Below are positions 32,201 through 43,984 of a stretch of 64,000 bases of DNA, one piece after another (within the stretch, counting starts at the first letter, position 1; each line of letters opens with the position of its first letter). The DNA lies in assembly GCF_000224145.3 (NCBI RefSeq), contig NC_020176.2, positions 1,666,867 to 1,730,866 of the forward strand, given 5' to 3'. The position numbers and the translations under genes are program-made. This DNA comes from Ciona intestinalis (Eukaryota; Chordata; Ascidiacea; Phlebobranchia; Cionidae). The notes under the pieces were generated by a model. The model was given only the letters and a program-made list of their open reading frames with translations, was not told the origin of the DNA and ran no database searches.

Positions 32201-35200
32201 TACAATTCTTAAGCATTTAAGGCCTTTTCAAAATAATTGTTTTATAATGATACACCCAATACCATTTTTAAATTATTGGAGAAAAAGACAATATTATGTA
32301 TAATTCAAAGTTAAGTGTAAAACAATAAAAATCAACACAATTGCAATATTGAACAAAATATCTCATTAGACTAATAACTAATTTAAGCAGTTTTAATTTG
32401 TTACAAAAAATGCAGGCATGACATGTGTGTAGCTGTAATCTAGCCCCAAAAAACAAATTCATTAAGTTTAACTTAAAGCAATTCAATGCAACAAAAAAAG
32501 AGTAAAAAATCGCCCAACATCGATAAAAAGTATGGTAGCCTACCATTGGTAGGCATTGAGACATGTTGTATAAGTGAGTTAAAAAAATGATCTGATTTTT
32601 GTCAAAGATTTAGGTTTTAAGCCCGTAAAGCTACTGATAAATGTATTTAAGCAAGAGACAACTTCTACAGCACTTCGAACTTGCTGTGTAAGACAAGAGC
32701 ATTTGCTGACAAGAACGTTTCTCAGAATTTACGAAACTAAAAACAATGCTACATTCACTCAAAGAAGTAGGAAATTCTTTTTTTATCAATAAATACAATG
32801 GTATCAAAATGTGTTTTTATCATAATTTTACACTATAACACCAGCCAGCTTTAAAAACTGTGTTACAAAATCATGATGTTTCATTAAAGATTAACCAACC
32901 ACCAATAAGATTATCCTTAGAACATTGGCTGTCACAAAACAAACATTTTGTTTGCACAGTTTTGGGAGAAGGGAAAGAATTAATTACAGTTACACATTTT
33001 ATCAATGTACAACTTCTTATATCTTGTGATTCAAAATCTGGATTTTTCTCTAAGTTTGATAATGGGTCAACTTTCTATATTACTATGAAAACATTTTGGA
33101 GAAGTGGAAATGTATTTCATAAATATATCTTAAGTTTTGTTTTTGCAACCTTGCTTTGGGGTTAACAAATTACAATTACATTCTAACAATTTAAACAGTA
33201 ATGTCTGTATCCTCTACATATATTGTGTTTACAGAAAATTTACTAAAGCAATCCATTATCCTCGTGAAAGAGTTTTAAGTAGCTATTTCCGGTTGCATAT
33301 TTTCATTATCATGAACCTTATTTGTCAAAACGTCTTGGTTTTAGTGGCATTATGCGCCAGAAGGTCGCATTATTTCCCGGATAATAATAGCGTGATTCCA
33401 TGATGTGGTAATTTAAAACTTTCAAAAATGCAATATCATAAGCTGCATTCTGTATAGGCTTTAATGCCTATATAAGTTTGTCTAGCCATATGTTTGTGTA
33501 CAGCTAAATAACTTTTGCTGGAGCTTCCACATAATTCAAAACTTTTAACAGTTTTACCTCTGGCCGATTATGTAAATCACATTCCAAATCTGCTTCCAAT
33601 GGAGTTGCAAACTGGATAAGAGACGGTTTTTTGCGATGCATCACATCTACAAAGAATAAATAAAAATTCTAATTTAAAGGCTAATCAAAATTCCAATTAT
33701 TAAATAGCTTAAAATAAAGAAATGGGTTGTTTTAAGCTGCTGTGTTTATCATTTACACCCAAGTCATTTTCTATTTATCATAATAACAAAGAGAAATGAA
33801 AATGAAAAAAATATATTTTAGCTAACAACAATGTCCGATTATAAATATATATTTCAATTTGAAAACTATAAAAAAGAACAATCTATTGGTGGTCGGTACA
33901 TTATGTGGTATTTATGTACTCAACAAAATAACTTGTTTAAAAACATCATGTGGGGTCTGTCATCTATGAAACAGACAGATAACATCAGGTCAAGGAATGT
34001 GTGAGCCATGGAGCCAAGGCTAGAAAAGTTGTTTGCAGTGCTTAAATTGTCATTGGAAAACAGGACAAGTAGGCCTATCGTAAGTATATGTAGATACATT
34101 TTTACATAAGATTAGTTTACCGCCGATGACTGTCAGTCAAAATTAGGAATAACTGATCAAACCAAAGATACCAATATTAACAAAGGCAGATGCTTGCTGT
34201 ATAAAAGTAATGTTTTGGGGCCAAAACTTTTGGTACCTACCATTAAAATGTTTTACAAAATTAAAAAAATGTATAATATTACTTTATATATAAATAATAT
34301 ATGTTTTCGTTTAAAAATGTTTTTACAAAAGGAATAAAGGTTAAGATTTTATTATGTAATTAGTAATATAATGTATAGCCTATAACAAAATTATTCAATA
34401 ATTTCCCACTCACACTGAATATGCCATGTACGCCATATTGCATTGTTCAATCGAATCTTATCTTTCACTGTCAGTTTTAAACCTTTAAAGTTTTTCCACT
34501 TTGGAGAAACCACCTTGCCACTGAGATAAAATGCAAAATAATATGAAAAGTACGGATAAATAAGGAGGAAGTGATAAAAGCTTGGATTTGCCGACTGCTC
34601 ATCGTCAAGCTCAACCTGTGCACCAAACTAAGCGCTAATGATTTAAGAGTAGTAGAAATGCGCCATTAATCAAAAACATACAGAACTCATGGACATAGTG
34701 TGTGCTATAGTACCACTTAATAAAACCTGAATAAGACGGCAGGTTCAAGAATCACAGTGTTGCCGGGTGTAGAACTTATATACATATAATATATATATAA
34801 GGAATTTTTAATCAAAGATTGTTTTAAAGTGTTACAGCATATACTATACACTTAATACAGCTATATAAAATAGTATTTTTGACCTTTAAATAAAGAAATG
34901 AATACGGAAACACTGTTTAGTAAAATATGCTGATGTTGCAATTTGTTACTTAGCAAAATGTTTTTAGATAAAAAAGTCAAAACTCAAGCATTTTTAACAT
35001 TTAAAACAACCTACCCCCTGTATGCCAACGACATGCACTTGAATAATCGAGATAGTGACGAGTCAATGGTGATATGGTTGGAATGGCTTGGACCAAACTG
35101 GTAGATGTTCTAAATGAAAATTACTATATTAGATAAACAGGCAATGTGGGTATCGGGCAAATATTAAAAAAAGTGAATATATATAGTGTATATATATATA

Positions 35201-35711
35201 ACTATTTTAATAATACTTACATTAATATAAGATACAGCAGGTCAGATCCTAAATTTTGTTATGAAACTTAAGATTCTACCTTAGTTTCTTTGTTGACATT
35301 TGAAAAGTCATAACCATGCCCCCTTATCATGATAGCCTGTTCATGATGAACTGGAGAGTCACGATCATGATTAATTTCCTCATGCTCATCACCATCATCA
35401 GCAACAGAAGAAACCATGAAATGACCAGAATGAATTACATCTCCTTTCTTTGGAGCTGGAAAAAAAATTAGAAAAAAAGTTGAGTTAAATGTAACCTAAT
35501 CAATTTATGCTTCCAAGGCAGGATGATTCAAAGTTTTGAAATAAGAATACTACAGTATTACCAACCTAAGCATTAAACTGTGTCAAGCATTTATCCAATC
35601 ACACATACAGTACTTACATTTATATATATCTTGCTCGCTGTTGGTTGATTGAGTTACACTAGATGTTATCAATGACGTAGTAGGAAACATTTTTTCAGCA
35701 GAGCATTCCAT
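23234..35711 (-). CDS. Mondo family bHLH-zip transcription factor (MLXIP/MondoA - MLXIPL/ChREBP ortholog)
   Basis: Mondo proteins pair with Mlx, bind carbohydrate response elements and activate glucose-responsive genes, moving between cytosol and nucleus. There are 21 coding exons, all in phase, 873 codons. In gene order: 35711-35618, 35455-35280, 35109-35015, 34520-34414, 33646-33558, 32102-32013, 31899-31870, 31355-31115, 30570-30434, 30160-30061, 29899-29793, 29469-29347, 28944-28770, 28410-28261, 27438-27374, 26920-26731, 26517-26489, 25994-25881, 25436-25309, 24037-23784 and 23361-23234. The N terminus has the Mondo conserved regions: HSGHFMVSS (about 40-48), the export/14-3-3 helix IDSSLSRLFKCMSLAY, PKWKNFKGLKL, then GKYWKRRIETVV. 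The central part is Gln/Asn-rich. The bHLH starts at about 672 (NLISAEQKRRFNIKVGF) with a zipper to about 747. A C-terminal dimerisation/cytoplasmic domain (DWKFYLFGLVINPWFDSY) follows. An in-frame TGA precedes the first Met. The last exon was read through a possible donor to TAA at 23236-23234; an extra exon is possible. Confidence 0.94.
24194..24598. mobile_element. PIF/Harbinger-type MITE, 405 bp, in a Mondo intron
   Basis: Perfect 13-base terminal inverted repeats TACCCTTTTTGCA/TGCAAAAAGGGTA are flanked by the 3-bp duplication TTA at 24191-24193 and 24599-24601. That combination is typical of PIF/Harbinger. Inside, the motif gcgagtaa and its inverse recur several times. There is no coding capacity. 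It sits between the exons encoding the zipper and the C-terminal domain. Confidence 0.85.
24781..24799. repeat. AT microsatellite
   Basis: Short (TA)n run in a Mondo intron. Confidence 0.8.
27937..28162. mobile_element. Short TIR element in a Mondo intron
   Basis: Left end tatagtagggtaggggaaaa. The right side shows two end-like segments (atcctactatatta and aatctccccccatcctatat), so it may be two nested copies. Confidence 0.65.
28464..28525. repeat. Tandem repeat, unit about 20 bp
   Basis: Three back-to-back units of tttatgcaaaaaaatgcat in a Mondo intron; each unit is itself nearly palindromic. Confidence 0.85.
31060..31130 (-). repeat. Tandem duplication of a splice donor in Mondo
   Basis: A segment of 35-36 bases (31060-31095 and 31096-31130) is duplicated head to tail with one T difference. 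Each copy contains the exon end and the donor tgcaag/gtattt. The exon-proximal donor (exon end 31115) keeps the frame; using the distal one would add a stop within two codons. Confidence 0.85.
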
Positions 35712-36548
35712 TACAGGGTCTCCAGATATCTCAATTGGATTAGCAATTCAAAATTAGAATGTTAGATTACACACGCGTTTCGTAATATTGTTTGTTAAGC
35801 AAAAGTAGAAGTGTTGTAGTACGTGATACATTCCATGATATAGATAACGGTGATTGTAGTGTAATTCCAGGTACTTTCTTTGTCACAAGTGTTGATCTTC
35901 TGATAATAATGCTTAGATGTTCAATCTTCAAGATGTACTTAATATGTGAAGTATACGTGTTCTTGCAAAATTGAGTGAATATTGCCTACAGTTTTATAAC
36001 ATCCTAGGCCTCATATCGCCTAGGCAGACCTAGGCTATTTGCAAAAACAAGAAACATAAATATATAAATGTGTAGAATTTTCCCCGTTTAAAAATGTTCG
36101 ACCACTTCGGTACTTAACCACCAGCAACTAAATTTGTTATACTACAAAATGCAACGTCACGCCCACGCAATCAACACCACACAAAACACAGTAATGTTAT
36201 AATAATGAAAACACGAAAGAATGCACCAATGGCAATTTACACAAGCTCTGTAAGAGAGAGTTACTTAAACAAAGACATAAAATAAAACAAAAAACAGGCT
36301 CTGGATCAAACAAATTTGTTTCATAACTATTTATTACAGCAATTTATTCATCCTTTGATGGGGAGACAGCGATAATAAGTATAACAGAGGTATATGCACA
36401 CGTTTAAATTACCACATGTGTAACATTGTAGGCTATTATTTGGGGGGGGGGGGTAATTTTGTTTGGCCAACAGTTTATAAAACCAGGAATAAGGAACCAC
36501 TGGGTCAACTGGGTTAGGTAATTTCCCATAAGTTTCTGGTGCTAGTGA
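35712..36548. other. Upstream region of Mondo
   Basis: No gene recognised. Probable 5' UTR and promoter of Mondo. A decayed reverse SINE lies at about 36390-36530, broken by a G12 run. Confidence 0.5.
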
Positions 36549-36549
36549 A

Positions 36550-36716
36550 AAATCTTCCCTCCACCTTGTTTGCTAACCATTAACCCCTATATAGGGGTTA
36601 GTGGTTAACTTATAGGTTATAGGGGTTAGTGGTTAACTTATAGGTTATAGGGGTTAGTGGTTAACTTATAGGGGGTTATTGGTTAGGGGTTAGCAAATAA
36701 GGTAGGGGGGAGACTC
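36550..36716. mobile_element. Small TIR element containing a minisatellite
   Basis: Inverted ends cctccaccttgtttgctaac and gttagcaaataaggtagggg bound about 165 bases. The interior is a tandem array of a 28-base unit (ataggggttagtggttaact and onward), about three copies. The array resembles telomeric G-rich repeats only loosely. Confidence 0.65.
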
Positions 36717-37237
36717 TTTACTGTGCCAAGGCGCCTGGAATTAAGAATTTGTGCAACTTAAAAAAAACAACAAAAAAATACTTTTGCGTCATGTCTCTGT
36801 CAGAACTGCTTTGACCTGCAATACGTATGGGAGTTCACTTCATTTTGTCAAAGAACATAAACAGTTAAAACAGCTGATGCGGCATACTCTGTATTCATCA
36901 TTTCATCACCCACTAACCCTCAGTGATTGTTGAGCACGTGAGTGGTTCCTTTTCGTAGAACAGTTGATCTTGTTGAGCACGTGAGTGGGCAACTTTTTTA
37001 CGCATTTTTTTAATTCCTTGTTTTAGCAATATTTGTTCTTTAACCTATTGATGAAACTGATTCCCAATTTACATTCATAAATTTTAGAATGAACTTTTCG
37101 ATTTAAACCCTATAATTAGCGATTAATTCACGATTAAGGCATGTTCACACCAAAAAGAAATCACTTTTACGGACTTTGATTTACACCAGAGTCGTATAAA
37201 CACCTATGTTTTCTATGGCTCTGGTTCACACTAGAGC

Positions 37238-37731
37238 CACAGAAATAAAAAAGAGTAGAACGCGCAACTTTCCAAAACCGTGATATATTCTTTTTTCTAT
37301 TCACGTGACCGCCAACTCCGTCCCCATTTTCCTTCGTCTCCATTGTAAAAGATAGGCGCATAGTATTTTTGGAAGGTTTTACCTGTTTATTTTACAAACT
37401 ACACCAACTATTCAAGTTTGTTAGGCTAGTTTAGTTATTTGGTACGTTAACGCTTACAGTTTACCACTTGTTTAGGAAATTTAATTATTTAAAAAAATTA
37501 ATTAAAAATTTCAAACAAACGGTTTTTTAGAAATATATATATATTAGAAAATAGTTTTTTTACACAATAACTTTAAATTAAGTCAAAAAACGAAGAAAAA
37601 CTACACAAAACGTCATCGAATCCATTGACTACAATAGTAAACGGGAACGACCCGCGAAAGAGAGACAGTGTATCGTGCTCTCTCCTTTGCCGACATTATA
37701 GATGCGCCTTCTATTCTTTTTTATTTCTGTG
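37238..37731. mobile_element. hAT-like MITE, 494 bp, with perfect 8-bp target duplication
   Basis: The ends CACAGAAATAAAAAAGAGTA and, inverted, CACAGAAATAAAAAAGAATA are flanked by identical 8-mers ACTAGAGC at 37230-37237 and 37732-37739. There is no coding capacity. Immediately to its left, 37189-37222 is a 34-base remnant with the CAGAGTCGTATAAACAC end of the element seen at 11827, suggesting insertion beside another hAT relic. Confidence 0.85.
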
Positions 37732-37859
37732 ACTAGAGCCGATGGCTGGCGATTCAAGAGAGTCTGGAGAATTTTTGACGTCACTTCTCCTGATGCAAGT
37801 GACAAAATTTCAATTAGAAATAGTTTCTACTCTGAAAGAATCAAACTTATTTCGTCTCT

Positions 37860-37932
37860 ATGAATGAATGAATGAATGAATGAATGAATAAATGAATAAA
37901 TGAATGAATGAATGAATGAATGAATGAATGAA
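37860..37932. repeat. Tetranucleotide microsatellite (GAAT)n
   Basis: About 18 units of gaat with two gaata interruptions. Confidence 0.95.
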
Positions 37933-38109
37933 TACACGAATGGAATTGATTTTGTCTGCGCCGGTGATCGCTAGCGATATAAACCACTTGGGGCAAAAGT
38001 AAGAATTTTCGCGTGAACTTTTTCGTTGTTAATTAAACCGTGGATATAAGTAATGAAAATGGCGTTTGTTATTGTTGTTTAGCATATTTCCTTGATTGTT
38101 TTCAATTTA

Positions 38110-38222
38110 AAGGTATTATAGTACTAATTCGGTGTATCAACTAAAAGCCGTCATATTTTTGATTTGGGAAATATTTGGCAATATGTCCCTAAATGTCCCA
38201 TACTCCCCCACCCTAATATATC
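38110..38222. mobile_element. Fragment of the TIR family
   Basis: Only the right half is clear: gtcccatactcccccaccct ending at a TA. The left end was not found. Confidence 0.5.
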
Positions 38223-38402
38223 ACTGAGTTATTTTAGGTTGTGTTATTTTTTATCTGATGCAAAAAAAACTAAAGAAATGCCAAACAATTCCTGGTTTAG
38301 TGCAAGCGATTTATACCAGCATTACAAGACTAATGGTAGCAATTCAATGTGAAAATAAAAAAAATGAAAAAATTCCCAAAAACATGTAAAAATCCAAAAA
38401 AA

Positions 38403-38460
38403 TCACCTACAAAGTAACATACATGGTAACTCGTAAGCTGGCACGAGGTGTTAAACCAGA
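38403..38460 (+). repeat. SINE tail fragment
   Basis: cacctacaaagtaacataca and ggtaactcgtaagctggcac only. Confidence 0.7.
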
Positions 38461-38562
38461 TTTTGCAAATAAACATATAATATTGCAGGGTAAGACGGAA
38501 TGCTTGTACCATATTACCCCACCCTTATATTTACAACAACAGTAAAAACCGTAAATATCTAC

Positions 38563-40099
38563 CAGTTTCACCGCAGGCACACCACCCAGTTCTTGAGCTG
38601 CCTCCCCAGTTGTGTCGATTTACTCCATCGCGTGACTTCCATCCGGCATAACGAGTTCCGGATGAGTTCAAAACCGAACCTAAGCACCGATACTGTAAAT
38701 AAACGGGTATGGCCAATCAAATAAAAAAAAGTTGTGTTTCAGTTACTTATGATAGTATAAGCAAGAATAAATACACCTTGGGTATCATCGCATAGCCGGG
38801 CAACCTCAGTTGTTATAACATAGTTGTTCTGTTTTATACACCTCATCGTTTCCACTTACAAGTTACCACATATATTGCTTTTTGAATATACCTTAACAAA
38901 TTGTCTACAGTGTCGTGAGACGGTAATCAAAGAAATAATCTGTGGCATGGGAACTTCATAAGCAATGTCGCGTCTGTAGCAGAGTGGGTTTTCACATGCA
39001 GTCACTTGAATTTCACTTTCCGCGTCATGCCCGATGCGTGTGTAACCTGTAATCGTGAGTAAACGAGGAAGAATAATATAGTAGGGTGGGGGAAGATGGG
39101 ATACCTTTAGCACATATTATCTAATTATCTCGATCGTGTTTTAAACAATTAACAACGGTCTATGAGAGTCATGAGGATATGGTTTTATAATTGTTTGAAT
39201 ATTCTTTGTACACTACCAAATGGGACAAGAAAATATAATGAAAAGGCGTCCTATCTTCCCCCAACCTACACTATATTATTCATTTTAAAAATATAAATAT
39301 TACGGTTTGATCCGTTAAAGCTGCAATATGCTGCAAATGGTCGTGACCCTGGTTGAATTTGATTGATCCCTGAATCATCTTGTGTTCCATTCAGGTGTTC
39401 ACAGGATTTCGGGGGTATCCATCATATCTGTGGATAGCAAAATAAGAAAAAAACAGCCGTAGCTTTGGACGTTTCGTCTGCCACCCGGCAAGAATTCATC
39501 CGGGAAAGAAACGTTGAAAATACATTACGTTGTTATACCAAATGAGCTGGTAAACGATATAAGCTACGAACCCAAATCCCATTTCCCTACCGTGTTTTAA
39601 CAATTAACAACGCTATTCTAGAGACCCGGGGCTACGGTTATATAATTCTGTAAATATTCTTTGTTCACTACCAAAAAGAACAAGAAAAGAAAGAATGGAA
39701 ACATGTTTCATGTTACCCCACCCCTGCATTACTTAAAACTAAATTAATCCAAACGACCTATTCGCTTTATAAGTTGAGCAACTTGCTGCTTCAATAGGTT
39801 GATTTCATTGTAGTGTGGAGTAATGCCGGCATCCCCCTGTACAACACACGAAGTTAAGCCTGAAACCTGAATAACAATCTTTACCCAACCTTCGCCCCCT
39901 TCTCCCCAATATCTCCTTTCGGCCCCTTTTTCCCAACTTTACCAGGTGCTCCCCTTGTGTGATTTTGTGTCAAAGTTGGTTCTGCATCTGGGCCGAAATT
40001 TTGAACCACAGTATAACCTGGACAATGATGCTGATTTGACACAGCTGTGGGTACTTGTTCAGCGATGATAACCACGATCCACAGACACAAGACTAACAT
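38563..40099 (-). CDS. Secreted short-chain collagen with fibrinogen-like domain of the contactin-associated-protein type
   Basis: Exons in gene order: 40099-39890, 39836-39758, 39427-39304, 39046-38892 and 38692-38563. Exon 1 encodes a signal peptide (MLVLCLWIVVIIA), then a short Gly-X-Y run (GAPGKVGKKGPKGDIGEKGAK) that continues across the splice as GDAGIT. Next is a likely coiled coil (NEINLLKQQVAQLIKRI). Exons 3-5 form a fibrinogen-like C domain: SCEHLNGTQDDSGINQIQPG, RPFAAYCSFNGSNRYTRIGHD, then YRCLGSVLNSSG, YAGWKSRDGVNRHNWGGSS and GWCACGETG. The order matches the YxC...WW..R...YWGG...C.CG pattern of the CNTNAP module. Role is inferred as an extracellular trimeric lectin-like or matrix protein. 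Exon 3 is one base too long for its frame, in a run of five G at 39411-39415. The C terminus is uncertain: either an unseen exon follows, or the frame runs past 38563 to a stop after GRYLRFLLLL. Confidence 0.72.
38780..38885 (-). repeat. SINE tail fragment
   Basis: cctcagttgttataacatag, cacctcatcgtttccactta; diverged. It sits in an intron of the collagen-like gene. Confidence 0.55.
39076..39276. mobile_element. Short TIR element in the collagen-like gene
   Basis: Ends tatagtagggtgggggaaga and tcctatcttcccccaaccta; interior typical (tcgtgttttaaacaattaac, tatgagagtcatgaggatat). Confidence 0.85.
39590..39726. mobile_element. Short TIR element, truncated
   Basis: Begins within the interior (gtgttttaacaattaacaac) and ends catgttaccccacccctg; left end missing. 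Confidence 0.55.
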
Positions 40100-40829
40100 T
40101 TTGGGTAGAAATCAACTGCATATAATTAAAATAATATTTATAAAATGACCGTAAGCTTCGTAAGCGGTATTGCTGATGTTTCCTCAATATTCTCTAAGTA
40201 GACACACCTGTACACATGGAATATTGAACACCCACAATCTAAGCTATACCATATTTATTGCATCTAGCAAATAATTGAGCTATGTCGTAGGTGATAATTT
40301 CGCCGAAGGGCGAGAATATTTCAGGTATATGCGTGTTTCATTCTTATAATCCTTTATTTGTTTCGCACTTCTAAAATCCTCTGGTTTACGGAATGCCTTT
40401 GGTCAGGTAAAACGTCATAATATTAAAACGGATTCAAACCAACGAACGTTCGACTCACAATATACACAGCAAGGCATAATGGGTCTTGCGCACCAAACCA
40501 CCTTGTCTCCACGCTACTTTATGCTGGAGACTAAGAAGGATTGATAAGGTAGGAGCGGGAAGAGCGCAAACAGCTCAAGGCGTTTTCAATTATAAGGCGC
40601 GTTGAAGGCAGATTTGGCAAAAAAACAAAGTAACGCATACGCACATTCTTGGTTTACCACGGCCATATTGAGATTATTATCACGGCTAAGGAAAACTCGT
40701 CTTTCTTCCATTAAGATAAGTTTTTTGCTGTCGGAGTTTCAGATGTTAAACAAACAATTCTTCATGCAAGTACAAACACTCGTCCGAAATGTTTATTTGG
40801 GTGGTAATGATGTCATCAGAGTTAATGTG

Positions 40830-40940
40830 ATTTGGTTATCCTCGTGTGTGAATGAATAAAACGACGGTAGTTATAAAACAGGTGTTTTGTTTCATACATC
40901 TCGTACCGGCTTACAAAGTAGCACATATGTAACTTTATGA
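40830..40940 (-). repeat. SINE tail fragment
   Basis: Contains gacggtagttataaaacagg and acatctcgtaccggcttac. Confidence 0.65.
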
Positions 40941-42470
40941 AAATTTATTAATTATTATGAAAATTTATTTTATAAAAAAAGCAACTGCAACGACGGGTAT
41001 ATCGTCACCAAAGTAGAAAACAACACAAAGACCCTATGAAATCGCCAGGTATACAGCTTTTGAAAGAGAAACAAACAAAATGTACATTAGTAAACGATGA
41101 TAGATATCAACTATTAGATGCAGTAGGTGCACAATATCATGCTTCGTCACAGACTTCTTTAAAAATGTTTTGGTTTTTGAGTGGCACGCAAAAATAGGCA
41201 AAAAATGACTAAAATTCATTAATTTGACTTTAAGCTATAAATTCAGACCTTGAAAATGACCTCGGATGATATTGAAAGTATTATTATTGAACTCGCCATT
41301 CTCAAATACCCTAATATGGATACCAAGATTGTGTCTCCATCTTCTCTAGAAGTAATTTTAGTCCAGGACTCAAGTTAACCCTCGGACTCAAGTTACAAAC
41401 CACGAGCACGGGAGGTTCCAGTCCTTATCTAAAGGAGTCTATGGTTGGAATCACCTCATTACAGCACGAACACGGAAAGGCGTTCTGAATGGCATTTATT
41501 TTTTTACAATTACGCCGCGTGAAAACAACGATCTACAACTACAACTCCACTCGTCACCTACCACCAGTTATTTTTGTCACAAATTTGAGATTTATTTTCC
41601 TTAGCTAGCAGGTAGACTGTTTATTACGAAATAGTATAGATATACACGTGGATTCATTGCATCATAATAGCGATTGTTTGAGCAGGCAATTAATTAAGAT
41701 ATAATAATAGTTCACATGGCGATTATTTGCGTCATAATATAGGAACTGACACCTTATCATTTAGCATGTGCGCATGTGTATGAAAGAAAGTAACCCCATA
41801 AATTAATAAGGAAATCTGTTCGACTAGCGCAGCAGTTTATATAGAGACGTTTCTTTCAACAGATTAGCGTTTTACGAGTGTGTAGTTCTAGCGATTACAT
41901 TATAAGTGTATCATGTAGTTGGAACAGCATATAGATAGAAGCCCCAGGTGACGTCATGTCGGTGGTGGATCCTCGGTACTCAAATATAAGATTAAATGGG
42001 AATGAGTGTAAATATTATTTTGTTACAGGGTTTATAAAATGGACGGTTTGCGAGTGGCGGATGCTTCTCTAATGCTAAGCAAAATTAAATTTTAAACCAA
42101 CTATCCATAAATGCCATTCGTATTTTGTCGATAGAGACATTATATAGTTTTTGAGGTATATAATAGACCAACTTTGATGGCCAAGTCCCAGTTTCTTTGG
42201 CGCCCAATTCGTTTAAGGTTACCCAAAAAAACAGAATATTGTTGGGGTCAGTTAGGACGTGGGGCAAGTTAAGAGTTATTTTAAATCTTTTTTTACGAGT
42301 ACTGCACAAACTTCCCAAAAAAAGTTTTGGTCTAGCTGCTGTGATTTGCTTGCAAAATCCAATTAAGTTAGACCTGGTCAAAAAGTAAAAAAATTACAAA
42401 AAACAATTTTGCGCCCCGAGGGTTAAAAACCATTACTGTTGTTAAGATATAGCCTAACATTTGGTTTTAA
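40941..42470. other. Gene-free intergenic stretch
   Basis: No exon with family resemblance and no clear repeat was seen between the collagen-like gene's upstream region and the TIR fragment at 42477. A promoter for the collagen-like gene should lie just right of 40099. Confidence 0.45.
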
Positions 42471-42476
42471 ATTAAT

Positions 42477-43022
42477 AAGGTAGAGTATAGGGAAGATGGG
42501 TCACTTAATCACATATTGTCCAATATTTTCAAAATCAAAATAAATGACGTTTTTTTGGATGATACTACGAATTAGTACCATCATATCTTTACTATTTGAC
42601 AACAGTTTAAAATATAGATTAAAACACGAGAGAACTTCTTTATTAATTCGCCCAACAGGTGTAATTTTACCAATTCAAGAACACACATCAAGAAAAGACG
42701 GTACAGTCTAAAATCAGTGTAAATTTTGGTTAATAAATGACTTCTTTATTAGAAATAGACGTAAATACCACAAAATAATATGAAACGCTTTCAAAATCTT
42801 TTATGTGAAATAGTTCTACATATTATTAACCTATAAAACTAGTTTAATGGTTCCCATTAGCAAATTACAAATTTTCATCGGTCTTACTACTTTAGCAAGC
42901 ATTCTAAGTTAGCGTATTTTTTTACCAAATTTAAAAAAATCTTTATGAAGCTGTGATACCACTGTCGAATAATTCTGTAACATTGTTTTAAAAACTATAG
43001 AGGGGCAAAACAAAGAAGTTTA
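42477..43022. mobile_element. Diverged fragment of the long TIR element
   Basis: Starts tagagtatagggaagatggg, then tcaaaatcaaaataaatgac and acgaattagtaccatcat, which match the interior of the element at 15129-16432. The right end is missing. Confidence 0.6.
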
Positions 43023-43106
43023 AACTCGATTTTCAGGGCGTACAAAACCATTTTCATGTTATATATAGCCTACGCCTGTTCGCAATAATAAACTTTTAAT
43101 AATCCG

Positions 43107-43360
43107 TCGCCATGGCTCAGTTGGTTAGCGCGCCTGCCTCTGACCCAGAGGCAATATATTCAAGGTACTACCATCGTGGGCGTGGGCAAGACACTGAACG
43201 ACAATTGCTACAACCCAGTGGTCACTTGTGAGTTCCAAATTATCAGCATCAGCCAAATATAAAAAAAAAAAAATACTCCAAAATAATAATCATCCAAAAA
43301 CTTAAATACACGGTAACTCGTAAGTCGGCATGCACGCAAGGATAAAGCAAGTTACACTCA
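43107..43360 (+). repeat. tRNA-derived SINE with well preserved tRNA-like head
   Basis: The head ccatggctcagttggttagc gcgcctgcctctgac has a good A-box-like segment, followed by tattcaagg in place of the B box. Body and tail are as in the other copies. It is not a functional tRNA: no anticodon or acceptor arm can be closed. Confidence 0.8.
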
Positions 43361-43437
43361 TAATTAACATAAATTTGTGTCCTATGTCCTAAGTGTCCTA
43401 TTTTAACAGCACGTGTCGAACATTTATGTAACATATA

Positions 43438-43624
43438 TTAATGTGGGGTAAGATGAGACACCTTAGGCACATTATATCCGAATATCGAGATCATGTTTTA
43501 AGCAAATAATAACGGTCGTCGAGAGGTTATGGTTTTATAATTCGTTGAATGTTCTTTGTTTACTACCAAATAGAACGAGAAAATTGAATGAAAAGGTGTC
43601 CCATCTCCCCCCATCCTACTATAT
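43438..43624. mobile_element. Short TIR element
   Basis: Left end aatgtggggtaagatgagac, right end cccatctccccccatcctac. It lies about 360 bases beyond the stop codon of the K+ channel gene. Confidence 0.75.
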
Positions 43625-43984
43625 CATAGAATGGGTACCCGTCAATGGAGATTCAAAAGTATTCTATCTTACCCCACCCCACTGTATCCAAAGCTGGTGT
43701 ACAGAATTCGATAAATAACTTTTTATAACAAATATTAATACCCGTAACAATATTTCTTGGAAGAAGACTTTTTTTATTTCATAAATAAAACTAGTGAAAT
43801 GTTAAAAGTTTACTAGAAAAGATCAAAACTCGATGCTTTGTATAATATACACTAGGATCACGCAGGTGCCTAGCTGTGAAGTTTCAATTATTTATGTGAT
43901 ACAGTCAAGTTCACAATGGTATAGCTTTATTAATTTTAAAGAAACTTATACACGAAAATACGAAAACGAAATAAACGGCCTACG

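Noticed and set aside
32268-32564. A 98-codon Cys/Phe-rich frame
   Set aside because: It lies wholly in a Mondo intron, with AT-driven composition and no family resemblance.
36580-36690. Interstitial telomeric repeat
   Set aside because: The unit is 28 bases and only superficially G/T-rich; it contains no run of TTAGGG.
43107-43180. A tRNA gene
   Set aside because: The sequence has an A-box-like head but no closable acceptor or anticodon arm and continues into the SINE body and tail shared by many other copies.
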